This document shows positions 1 to 5,324 of a DNA stretch of 6,374 nt, one piece after another. Where the stretch lies: NCBI GenBank assembly GCA_007132685.1, contig SLOC01000048.1, forward strand, positions 1-6,374, given 5' to 3'. This DNA comes from Candidatus Saccharimonadota bacterium (GTDB lineage Bacteria > Patescibacteriota > Saccharimonadia > Saccharimonadales > SLHW01). The notes beneath the pieces were generated by a model. It saw only the letters and a program-made list of their open reading frames with translations, was not told the origin of the DNA and searched no databases. Each line of letters opens with the position of its first letter. Position 1 is the first letter of the stretch. Both the position numbers and the translations under genes were made by a program.

Positions 1-929
1 CGAGTATCGTGAGTGAGCTGCCGCCAACTGTACGGCAGTTGTGGAATTCGGTGTTTGACGATAGATTCGAGATGAGCGTATTCGGACAAACGCTGCCGAT
101 AAATCAAACGCAGCTCTTTGTTGCTGGAATTATCGTTTTATTTGTTCTCATTTTGACGGTACTAGTTGTAAAGCTTAATGAAGCGGCCAAGCGGCTTACG
201 ATACAATACGCCAAAAGAGTACAAGGCAATCGAACATATGGAGGTGTTACCACCACTTTGCCGGTTAAGATGATAACAGCAGGTGTTATACCAATTATAT
301 TCGCTGTGGCCTTTTTAAGTATTCCGAGTTTCGCAGGGCAGCTCATGATTGGTACAGACAATCCAACACTGCAAGCGCTTGGTGCTAATTTAAGTGAATG
401 GTTTGTGCCGCCGACAGCACAGACGTTCGTACAAGGCGGGCTTACCTTCTATATATATCCGACAGCTTACTTTGCCTTAGTATTCCTCTTTACCTTCTTT
501 TATACGAACATTACCTTCAACGCTAAAGAGATTGCTGAAAACCTACAAAAACAAGGTGGCTTTATAGAGGGAGTACGACCAGGTAAAGCCACTGAAAAAT
601 ATCTGAGCAAGGTGGTCAATCGTTTGACGTTGTTCGGTGCGACGGCACTAGGCATGGTAGCGACTTTACCGATTATTGCTGAAGTCTTCCTTGGCAATAA
701 CCTTGCGATTGCTGGAACGAGCATCTTAATATTGGTTGCTGTAGCGCTTGAATCATTACGCAAGATCGAGTCTCGCGCCCTCATGATTACTTATGACCAG
801 TATGAACAGCCCGATTTCTTTGGTGAGCTCGGGGAAGAGGAAGCCGGCAAGACAGAAAAAAACCAGACCAACCCACCTAAAAAACGCACCTGGTTTAAGA
901 AAAATCATAAAAATAACAAAAAACAGTAA
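1..929 (+). CDS. secY: Protein translocase subunit SecY, C-terminal part (5' end outside window)
   Basis: SecY forms the protein-conducting channel of the Sec translocon in the cytoplasmic membrane. The frame (codons from base 3) is open to the left edge, so GTG at 9 is probably an internal Val codon, not the start. Counting that codon as residue 1, hydrophobic segments lie near 36-55, 87-108, 150-168, 203-225 and 232-252, fitting TM6-TM10. The QYAKR motif (66-70) marks the cytoplasmic loop after TM6. The GVRPG motif (188-192) contains the Arg that matches E. coli Arg357, needed for SecA-driven translocation. About 165 N-terminal residues should be missing. The tail (about 263-306) is acidic then strongly Lys/Asn-rich, and runs about 30 residues longer than in E. 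coli. The gene ends with TAA at 927-929, and infA follows after 57 bases. Identity is secure. Confidence 0.96.
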   Translation, partial: SIVSELPPTVRQLWNSVFDDRFEMSVFGQTLPINQTQLFVAGIIVLFVLILTVLVVKLNEAAKRLTIQYAKRVQGNRTYGGVTTTLPVKMITAGVIPIIFAVAFLSIPSFAGQLMIGTDNPTLQALGANLSEWFVPPTAQTFVQGGLTFYIYPTAYFALVFLFTFFYTNITFNAKEIAENLQKQGGFIEGVRPGKATEKYLSKVVNRLTLFGATALGMVATLPIIAEVFLGNNLAIAGTSILILVAVALESLRKIESRALMITYDQYEQPDFFGELGEEEAGKTEKNQTNPPKKRTWFKKNHKNNKKQ

Positions 930-937
930 AAAAACAC

Positions 938-967
938 TTTACAATGTCAATACTTCACTGCTATAAT
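938..967 (+). promoter_or_regulatory. Sigma-70-type promoter for the infA-rpsI operon
   Basis: A -35 element TTTACA (938-943) is separated by 18 bases from a perfect -10 element TATAAT (962-967), in the short gap after secY. Transcription should begin near 974-979, only about 8-13 bases before the infA ATG. The elements are seen directly. Promoter activity is inferred. Read-through from upstream secY transcription is also likely, since no terminator separates the two genes. Confidence 0.75.
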
Positions 968-986
968 TACACCTTGTTATATTTGT

Positions 987-1205
987 ATGGCTAAAAATAA
1001 GGAAGTTATAGAGCTTGACGGCGTCATCACCGAGGCATTACCGGGTACACAATTCCGGGTCGAGCTCGAAAATGGTCATCAAATTATAGCTCATGTCGCA
1101 GGGAAAATGCGGAAGTATTACATTCGATTGGTTCCCGGTGACGGCGTGAAGGTAGAGTTGACACCTTACGATCTTACGAAGGGTCGGATTACCCTCCGCA
1201 AATAA
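987..1205 (+). CDS. infA: Translation initiation factor IF-1
   Basis: IF-1 binds the A site of the 30S subunit during initiation and cooperates with IF-2 and IF-3. The 72-residue product has the usual family length and forms one OB-fold (S1-like) domain. Typical family blocks are visible: FRVELENGH (about 23-31), HVAGKMRKYYIR (36-47) and VELTPYDLTKGRI (56-68). The ATG at 987 gives the canonical MAK start. No Shine-Dalgarno sequence lies upstream, only AT-rich sequence, and the promoter -10 box ends 19 bases before the start, so the mRNA leader is very short. It is the first gene after the internal promoter. The adk and map genes often found between secY and infA are missing. Confidence 0.97.
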   Translation: MAKNKEVIELDGVITEALPGTQFRVELENGHQIIAHVAGKMRKYYIRLVPGDGVKVELTPYDLTKGRITLRK

Positions 1206-1241
1206 TTATCAAATCATTAAGCAGTGTGTCATCACGAATAT

Positions 1242-1255
1242 AAAGGAGATGATCC
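1242..1255 (+). promoter_or_regulatory. Extended Shine-Dalgarno sequence of rpmJ
   Basis: The sequence AAAGGAGATGATCC matches 13 of 14 bases of AAAGGAGGTGATCC, the complement of the common bacterial 16S rRNA 3' tail; only A1249 differs. The GGAG core (1245-1248) lies 9 bases before the ATG at 1258. It fixes the start of rpmJ and is much longer than the other ribosome binding sites in the window. Confidence 0.85.
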
Positions 1256-1257
1256 GC

Positions 1258-1374
1258 ATGAAAGTGCGTGCAAGCGTAAAAAAGATTAGTCCAGACGATA
1301 AGATAGTGCGCCGAAAAGGTCGCATCTATGTTATCAACAAGTTTAAGCCAAAGCACAAGCAGAGGCAGGGGTAA
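1258..1374 (+). CDS. rpmJ: 50S ribosomal protein bL36, zinc-free (C-) form
   Basis: bL36 is a very small protein of the large subunit that contacts 23S rRNA. Translating from ATG 1258 gives 38 residues, the usual length, with the conserved start MKVRASVKKI and end PKHKQRQG. The zinc ribbon of many L36 proteins uses Cys11, Cys14, Cys27 and His33. Here these positions are Ser11, Asp14, Asn27 and His33, and the protein has no cysteine, so it should not bind zinc. This matches the C- type of L36 known from other bacteria. The gene follows infA after 52 bases with a near-perfect Shine-Dalgarno, and its stop lies two bases before the rpsM start, suggesting translational coupling. Identification is firm despite the short length. 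Confidence 0.95.
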   Translation: MKVRASVKKISPDDKIVRRKGRIYVINKFKPKHKQRQG

Positions 1375-1376
1375 AT

Positions 1377-1763
1377 ATGGCTCGTATTTCAGGAGTTGTT
1401 ATACCAGACGGCAAGCAAGTGCAGGTAGCACTAACGTATATCTATGGAATCGGTCCAAAGACAAGCAGCGAGATTCTTGCCAAAACCAAGATTGATCCAA
1501 CTGTCAGGGTGAAGAACCTTACAGATCAGGAAATATCTAAAATCCAAGATTGCATAAATGACGAATGTACAGTTGAGGGTGAACTACAGAGATCGGTGTC
1601 TGCAAATATAAAGCGACTCAAGGACATTGGTGCCTATCGCGGCCAGCGCCACAAAATCGGCTTGCCAGCTCGCGGTCAACGAACCCGTACCAATGCCCGT
1701 ACTAGACGTGGTAAACGAATTGCAGTGGGTGGTGCTAAAAAGAAAGCACCAACTAAGACATAA
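1377..1763 (+). CDS. rpsM: 30S ribosomal protein uS13
   Basis: uS13 sits in the head of the small subunit, contacts P-site tRNA, and forms an intersubunit bridge. The 128-residue product is of normal length. The N-terminal block MARISGVVIP, the helix-hairpin-helix-like YIYGIGPKTS (21-30), and the C-terminal GLPARGQRTRTNARTRRGK (95-113) are family hallmarks. The final about 15 residues are a basic tail that reaches towards tRNA in known structures. ATG 1377 lies two bases after the rpmJ stop. The purine-rich GGCAGGGG just upstream, inside the end of rpmJ, may serve as a ribosome binding site. The rpsM-rpsK-rpsD-rpoA-rplQ order is the classic alpha operon. Confidence 0.97.
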   Translation: MARISGVVIPDGKQVQVALTYIYGIGPKTSSEILAKTKIDPTVRVKNLTDQEISKIQDCINDECTVEGELQRSVSANIKRLKDIGAYRGQRHKIGLPARGQRTRTNARTRRGKRIAVGGAKKKAPTKT

Positions 1764-1777
1764 GGAAATATTAGTAT

Positions 1778-2197
1778 ATGAGCGAAGAAAACAAGCAGAG
1801 CACTACAGTAGCTAAGACCAAACCAAAAAAGCGTAAGGTAAAACGCTCGGTTCCTTATGGTCAATTACATATATTAGCTACCTTCAATAACACTATCGTG
1901 ACTTTTACTGACCGTTCTGGCGGCGTTTTATCAGCCTCTAGCGCAGGAGCCTGTGGTTTCCGTGGAAGTAAAAAATCCACAGCGTATGCAGCTCAAATCG
2001 CTGCTGAAAAGGCCGCAGAAAAAGTCAAGCAACTACATGGCATGAATAAGGTTGACGTTTACATTAAAGGCATCGGCCTTGGGCGCGAGGCAGTTGTACG
2101 ATCAATGGCATCTCAAGATATACATGTCGAATCCTTAACAGATGTTACCGGGGTGCCTCATGGTGGCTGCCGACCGAGAAAGGCGCGAAGGGTATAG
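1778..2197 (+). CDS. rpsK: 30S ribosomal protein uS11 lacking the conserved Asn of the isoaspartate site
   Basis: uS11 lies on the platform of the small subunit near the E site and the mRNA exit region. The 139-residue product has a basic N-terminal extension (1-24) before the conserved core. Core blocks include HILATFNNTIVTFTD (31-45), GFRGSKKSTAYAAQ (60-73) and the C-terminal RPRKARRV. The usual PHNGCRP loop reads PHGGCRP here (127-133), so Gly129 replaces the Asn equivalent to E. coli Asn119, which is converted to isoaspartate. The codon is GGT, two bases from an Asn codon. AAGGAA (1762-1767), overlapping the rpsM stop, lies 10 bases before the ATG. The stop is TAG, and rpsD starts three bases later. 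Confidence 0.96.
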   Translation: MSEENKQSTTVAKTKPKKRKVKRSVPYGQLHILATFNNTIVTFTDRSGGVLSASSAGACGFRGSKKSTAYAAQIAAEKAAEKVKQLHGMNKVDVYIKGIGLGREAVVRSMASQDIHVESLTDVTGVPHGGCRPRKARRV

Positions 2198-2200
2198 CAT

Positions 2201-2815
2201 ATGGCACGAGATAGACACTCAATTGTAAAAATGAGTCGCCGTGAAGGGTATGCATTGCATCCTAAGGCACACAAAGCACTCGTAAAGCGAACAACTCCGC
2301 CGGGTGAACAAGGTACCGGACGACGCTCAAAACCAAGTCAGTACGCCTTGCAGTTACGTGAAAAGCAAAAGGTGAAGCGACTATACGGCCTTCTGGAAAG
2401 ACAATTCAGTAATCTGATGAAGGAAGCCAGCAAGGCTAAAGGTCAATCAGGCTCCACGCTGCTTCAATTTTTAGAGAGTAGACTCGATAATGCAATTTAC
2501 CGAGCAGGGTATGCTTCGTCTCGTCGTGCAGCTCGCCAGCTTGTTACGCATGGTCATTTTATGTTGAACGATCGTCGCGTTGACATCCCGTCTATTCGAG
2601 TAAAGAAGGGCGATAAAATTGCTTTACGCAAGAAAAGCCAAACCAACGAATACTTTAAGAAGATTGACGACGTAAGTCCGGCGCCATCAGAAATTCCAGC
2701 CTGGCTCAAAGTCGATCGCAAGAAATTCACCGTCGAAATCTCAGGCTTGCCATCACGAGATGATGCTGAGCCGGATATAAATGAACAATTAATAGTAGAA
2801 TATTACTCACGCTAA
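2201..2815 (+). CDS. rpsD: 30S ribosomal protein uS4, zinc-free (C-) form
   Basis: uS4 is a primary 16S rRNA binding protein that starts assembly of the 30S body. In many bacteria it also represses the alpha operon translationally. The 204-residue product has normal length. YALQLREKQKVKRLYGLLER (48-67), the S4 RNA-binding domain from about 92 (ESRLDNAIYRAGYASSRRAA) to 150, and the C-terminal NEQLIVEYYSR are clear family marks. The N-terminal zinc-binding cysteines seen in C+ S4 proteins are absent, and the protein has no cysteine at all. SRREG (12-16) aligns with the usual CRREG. AAGGG (2188-2192), inside the end of rpsK, lies 8 bases before the ATG. A role in autoregulation is possible, but no S4 leader structure was identified. 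Confidence 0.97.
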   Translation: MARDRHSIVKMSRREGYALHPKAHKALVKRTTPPGEQGTGRRSKPSQYALQLREKQKVKRLYGLLERQFSNLMKEASKAKGQSGSTLLQFLESRLDNAIYRAGYASSRRAARQLVTHGHFMLNDRRVDIPSIRVKKGDKIALRKKSQTNEYFKKIDDVSPAPSEIPAWLKVDRKKFTVEISGLPSRDDAEPDINEQLIVEYYSR

Positions 2816-2831
2816 GGGAGGCAAAGCTAGC

Positions 2832-3770
2832 ATGTCAAATCTTATTCACACACCAGGACTCGTCAACATCGACGACCACAGCGACAAGAGCGCTACATTT
2901 ACAATCGAACCACTTCACACTGGCTATGGCATGACGCTTGGTAACTCTCTGCGTCGAGTATTGCTTTCTAGTATTGCAGGTGCAGCGATTTCTGGGTTTA
3001 AAATTGATGGCGCGACCCATGAGTTTACAACAGTTCCAGGAGTCAAAGAAGACGTTGTTGAGATTATGCTTAACTTGAAAGGTATTCGTTTCAAGTTGTT
3101 TGGCGAAGAGCCGCAAACTCTCCAAATCAACAAAAAAGGAAAAGGCAATGTCACTGCAGGGGATATTACTACCAACGCTGACGTAGAGGTTGTAAATACT
3201 GACCATCACATCGCTACGATCGATGACGCAAAGGGCGCCGTATCTATTGAAATTATCGTCGAACCGGGTCGTGGATATCGCACCATCGAAGAAGTCGCTG
3301 ATAAGAAACAGTCTGACCACATTGCAATTGACGCAGTATTTAGTCCAGTGACCCGAGTACGATACAAGGTCGAAGACACTCGCGTTGGACAAATTACCGA
3401 CCTTGATAAGTTGTTGCTCACAGTTGAAACTGACGGAACGATTACACCCCGTGATGCCTTTGAAGAAGCTGCAGCAATCTTGGTCAATCAATACGCAGCA
3501 CTTGCCGGCCAAACTAAAGTCGAGGCTGGCCCTCCACTAACTGCACAAACTTCTGAAGTCGAACCAGAGAGTGATGAACCTGCAGAGTTAATGACTCCGA
3601 TTGAAGACTTGAATCTTTCAGCTCGTACTACGAACGCGCTTATCAATAATGACGTACACACTTTAAAAGACCTGTTTTCACTTAGCGACGTTGAATTGCG
3701 CGACCTAAAAGGTTTTGGCTCAAAAGCACTTGATGAAGTGAAAGACAAAATGGCTGAATTGGAGCTCTAA
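2832..3770 (+). CDS. rpoA: DNA-directed RNA polymerase alpha subunit
   Basis: Alpha forms the dimeric scaffold for assembly of RNA polymerase and contacts promoter UP elements and activators. The 312-residue product has an N-terminal assembly domain (about 1-230) with GYGMTLGNSLRRVLLSS (31-47). An acidic linker follows (about 231-255), then an intact C-terminal domain (256-312). DNA-contacting residues of the E. coli CTD are present at the same numbers: Arg265, Asn268, Gly296 and Lys298; Ser299 is Ala. UP-element recognition is therefore likely retained. A strong Shine-Dalgarno, AAGGGAGG (2814-2821), overlaps the rpsD stop and lies 10 bases before the ATG. rplQ begins two bases after the TAA stop. 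Long frames on the opposite strand within this gene are coding shadows. Confidence 0.98.
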   Translation: MSNLIHTPGLVNIDDHSDKSATFTIEPLHTGYGMTLGNSLRRVLLSSIAGAAISGFKIDGATHEFTTVPGVKEDVVEIMLNLKGIRFKLFGEEPQTLQINKKGKGNVTAGDITTNADVEVVNTDHHIATIDDAKGAVSIEIIVEPGRGYRTIEEVADKKQSDHIAIDAVFSPVTRVRYKVEDTRVGQITDLDKLLLTVETDGTITPRDAFEEAAAILVNQYAALAGQTKVEAGPPLTAQTSEVEPESDEPAELMTPIEDLNLSARTTNALINNDVHTLKDLFSLSDVELRDLKGFGSKALDEVKDKMAELEL

Positions 3771-3772
3771 GG

Positions 3773-4255
3773 ATGCATCGACACGGTTACAAAGGACGAA
3801 AATTCCATCGAGAAACTGATCAGCGTCGCGCTTTAATGAAGGGCTTAGCTGATGCATTGGTTGAACACGGATCAATTGAGACCACTCTTCCTAAAGCGAA
3901 AGAGCTGCGCCGATATATCGAAAAGCTCGTCACGAAAGCAAAACGAGGTGATTTACACAGTCGTCGCACGGTGATTACCAAGTTGCAAACGAAAGCGAAT
4001 GCGCACCGATTAATGGACGAAATTGCTCCTAAGTATAAAGACCGATCTGGTGGCTACGTACGAATTCAACGGAGCGGTTTTCGCCGCGGTGATAACGCTG
4101 AGATGGCAGTCATCTCATTTGTAGATTCCGAGCAGAAGAATGCAACAAAGACCGACACCGCTAGCGAGGCTAGCGAAGCAACTGCTGAAAAGACCAAGTC
4201 TAAGCAAACAACCAGCCAGCCGGCAAAGCAAAAGACAACGGCAAAGACCAAGTAA
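3773..4255 (+). CDS. rplQ: 50S ribosomal protein bL17 with extended low-complexity tail
   Basis: bL17 binds 23S rRNA near the exit-tunnel side of the large subunit. The core (about 1-118) shows the family blocks KGRKFHRETDQRRALMKGLA (7-26), IETTLPKAKELRRYIEKLVT (35-54), MDEIAPKYKDRSGGYVRI (81-98) and RRGDNAEMAVI (104-114). Most bL17 proteins end near here. This one continues with about 42 residues rich in Lys, Thr, Ala, Ser and Gln (119-160), probably disordered. The start at 3773 lies two bases after the rpoA stop, and GGAG (3761-3764), inside the last rpoA codons, lies 8 bases upstream, so translation is probably coupled. The tail DNA holds a short direct repeat, GCTAGCGA, twice near 4159-4176. 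Confidence 0.96.
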   Translation: MHRHGYKGRKFHRETDQRRALMKGLADALVEHGSIETTLPKAKELRRYIEKLVTKAKRGDLHSRRTVITKLQTKANAHRLMDEIAPKYKDRSGGYVRIQRSGFRRGDNAEMAVISFVDSEQKNATKTDTASEASEATAEKTKSKQTTSQPAKQKTTAKTK

Positions 4256-4284
4256 ATACAGGATGAGAAATAAGGAATAATATT

Positions 4285-4728
4285 ATGAAGACTTATAGCC
4301 AAAAACCAACAGAAGTATCACGAGAATGGTTTGTTGTCGACGCTGCTAATGTGCCACTCGGGAGGCTCACAACTCTTGTAGCACAAAAACTTACTGGAAA
4401 GCAGAAGCCTACATACACACCGCACATCGATGGTGGGGACTATGTCATAGTTATAAATGCTAAACTCGTGAAGGCAACTGGTGATAAACGACGTGGTAAA
4501 GTATATTATCGCCACAGTGGATATCCAGGAAGTATCAAGGCTACTACACTAGAACAGCAACTCGAGAAAGACTCTACCAAGGTAATTGAAAAAGCTGTTT
4601 ACGGTATGCTGCCTAAGAACAAGCTTCGCGACGGGCGCATGGAGCGACTTAAAGTGTACTCCGACAGTGATCATTCTCATGAAGCTCAGAAACCGAAGAA
4701 ACTATCACTAACGAAAGGAAAAAGCTAA
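4285..4728 (+). CDS. rplM: 50S ribosomal protein uL13
   Basis: uL13 is an early-assembling protein of the large subunit that binds 23S rRNA. The 147-residue product matches the usual length. Recognisable blocks are WFVVDAANVPLGRL (15-28), KPTYTPHIDGGDYVIVINA (41-59), VYYRHSGYPG (73-82), AVYGMLPKNKL (104-114) and HEAQKPKKL (132-140). AAGGAA (4272-4277) gives a Shine-Dalgarno 7 bases before the ATG. The 29-base gap after rplQ shows no clear promoter or terminator, so rplM-rpsI probably belongs to the same transcript. The rplQ-rplM-rpsI linkage is common in bacteria, sometimes with truA or transporter genes in between, and none are here. The stop TAA shares its last base with the rpsI ATG. Confidence 0.97.
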   Translation: MKTYSQKPTEVSREWFVVDAANVPLGRLTTLVAQKLTGKQKPTYTPHIDGGDYVIVINAKLVKATGDKRRGKVYYRHSGYPGSIKATTLEQQLEKDSTKVIEKAVYGMLPKNKLRDGRMERLKVYSDSDHSHEAQKPKKLSLTKGKS

Positions 4729-5129
4729 TGGCTGCAGGACACTATTATTACGGACTCGGCAGACGCAAAAGTGCAACTGCACAGGTACGGCTAAAGAGCG
4801 GTAAGGGATCCTTTGTTGTCAATGGCAAAGAAGTGAAAGATTACTTCAGCCACACCAAACCGCTACTATATGTTTTGACTCGACCATTTACAGCGGTTGA
4901 TTTAGAATCTAGCAAATACGACATCACTGTAGTCGTAAAAGGCGGTGGCCGTAGCGGTCAAGCCGAAGCGATTCAGCTGGGAATTGCTAAGGCACTTGTA
5001 GAAATGAATGAGGACTTAAAGAGTACTCTTCGTCGCGCGGATATGCTGGGCCGAGACCCTCGCGAGAAAGAGCGAAAGAAGCCCGGGCTTCGTGGCGCTC
5101 GTCGCAAGCAGCAGTTTACGAAGCGTTAG
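4728..5129 (+). CDS. rpsI: 30S ribosomal protein uS9
   Basis: uS9 lies in the head of the small subunit, and its C-terminal tail contacts the anticodon stem-loop of P-site tRNA. The 133-residue product has the expected length and blocks: GLGRRKSATAQVRL (9-22), GGGRSGQAEAIQLGIAKAL (72-90), and the basic tail ERKKPGLRGARRKQQFTKR (115-133) ending in the conserved Arg. The ATG overlaps the rplM stop by one base (TAATG). AAAGGA (4714-4719) lies 8 bases upstream inside rplM, so the two genes are coupled. The stop is TAG. No terminator follows directly, so this operon apparently reads into the regulatory leader downstream and ends at the 5279-5303 terminator. Confidence 0.97.
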   Translation: MAAGHYYYGLGRRKSATAQVRLKSGKGSFVVNGKEVKDYFSHTKPLLYVLTRPFTAVDLESSKYDITVVVKGGGRSGQAEAIQLGIAKALVEMNEDLKSTLRRADMLGRDPREKERKKPGLRGARRKQQFTKR

Positions 5130-5139
5130 ACCTCTCGTC

Positions 5140-5168
5140 TTGACATTTCGGCAACCCCAGCGTAATTT
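5140..5168 (+). promoter_or_regulatory. Putative promoter of the leader-trpS transcript
   Basis: A perfect -35 hexamer TTGACA (5140-5145) is followed after 17 bases by TAATTT (5163-5168), a weaker -10 that keeps the critical TA...T positions. It begins 10 bases after the rpsI stop. The expected transcription start is about 5175-5179, at or just before the ATG of the aromatic leader peptide. The elements are visible, and their use is inferred. TACAAT at 5175-5180 could be an alternative -10 but has no -35 partner. Confidence 0.6.
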
Positions 5169-5178
5169 ACTATTTACA

Positions 5179-5256
5179 ATGCTACAAACACGTCTTTTCT
5201 TTACCTATTGGTTCTTTAGCCCAAATAGAGGCGGTAGGGAATTACGTTTGCGTTAA
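5179..5256 (+). CDS. Putative aromatic-codon leader peptide of an attenuator (25 codons)
   Basis: This short frame starts at ATG 5179 and ends at TAA 5254-5256, giving 25 residues. Codons 7-13 read FFTYWFF: four Phe, one Tyr and one Trp within seven codons (5197-5217). An Arg/Gly-rich tail follows (RGGRELRLR, codons 17-25). No Shine-Dalgarno is present, and the predicted transcript start is within a few bases of the ATG, so translation may be leaderless. The Tyr and Trp codons lie in the 5' arm of a small hairpin (5205-5228), and the frame runs across the 5' arm of the antiterminator (5228-5235). The peptide itself probably has no function; its translation would act as the sensor. This is an inference from layout. 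A chance frame cannot be excluded without comparative data. Confidence 0.62.
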   Translation: MLQTRLFFTYWFFSPNRGGRELRLR

Positions 5257-5303
5257 AGTAAGCGATAAAACGTCAAATAACCGCCTCAAACAGGCGGTTT
5301 TTT
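5205..5303 (+). promoter_or_regulatory. Predicted transcription attenuator upstream of the small ORF and trpS
   Basis: Four segments give competing folds. Segment 1 (5205-5211) can pair with 5221-5228 (CUAUUGG with CCAAAUAG, one bulged A). Segment 2, GAGGCGGU (5228-5235), pairs perfectly over 8 bp with segment 3, ACCGCCUC (5280-5287), forming the antiterminator. Inside that helix, ACGUUU (5244-5249) pairs with AAACGU (5268-5273) and CGUU (5251-5254) with AGCG (5261-5264), capped by AAAGUA. Segment 3 instead pairs with segment 4 (5292-5299) in the terminator, so the two folds exclude each other. A ribosome stalled with codons 7-13 in the A site would reach at most about 5228, leaving segment 2 free and favouring read-through. 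One moving to the stop would cover segment 2 and then the central stem, favouring termination. The complementarity is seen directly. The regulatory role is inferred. Confidence 0.62.
5279..5303 (+). terminator. Rho-independent terminator (attenuator and end of the ribosomal-protein operon)
   Basis: The arms AACCGCCT (5279-5286) and AGGCGGTT (5292-5299) form a perfect 8-bp stem with loop CAAAC, followed by a T-run (5298-5303, the first two bases in the stem). It is the only convincing intrinsic terminator after rpsI, so it probably ends the r-protein operon as well as acting as the conditional stop before trpS. On the opposite strand no T-run follows the stem, so it works in one direction. Confidence 0.88.
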
Positions 5304-5309
5304 AATGTT

Positions 5310-5315
5310 AAGGAG
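5310..5315 (+). promoter_or_regulatory. Shine-Dalgarno that decides the start of the 75-codon ORF
   Basis: AAGGAG lies 9 bases before ATG 5325 but only 3 bases before the in-frame ATG 5319. The normal spacing points to 5325 as the real start. Confidence 0.75.
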
Positions 5316-5324
5316 TCAATGATA

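Noticed and set aside
9..11. GTG at 9 as the start of the first gene.
   Set aside because: The frame is open to the window edge and the protein lacks the first five SecY membrane segments, so the true start lies outside the window.
944..994. A 16-codon frame rich in Tyr upstream of and overlapping infA, starting TTTACAATG like the trpS leader.
   Set aside because: It spans the -10 element of the infA promoter, so that promoter cannot express it, and no terminator or competing hairpins follow.
2835..3512. A 225-codon open frame on the minus strand within rpoA.
   Set aside because: It is fully antisense to a clearly conserved gene, has no recognisable domain, and its composition looks like a shadow of rpoA codon use.
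5205..5303. A T-box riboswitch controlling trpS.
   Set aside because: The leader is too short for a stem I with specifier loop, and the conserved T-box sequence (AGGGUGGNACCGCG) is not present. The leader-peptide model explains the layout better.
5305..5322. A five-codon frame (ATG 5305 to TGA 5320-5322) overlapping the start of the 75-codon ORF.
   Set aside because: Too short to assess, lies next to the terminator T-run, and the SD at 5310 falls inside it rather than upstream.
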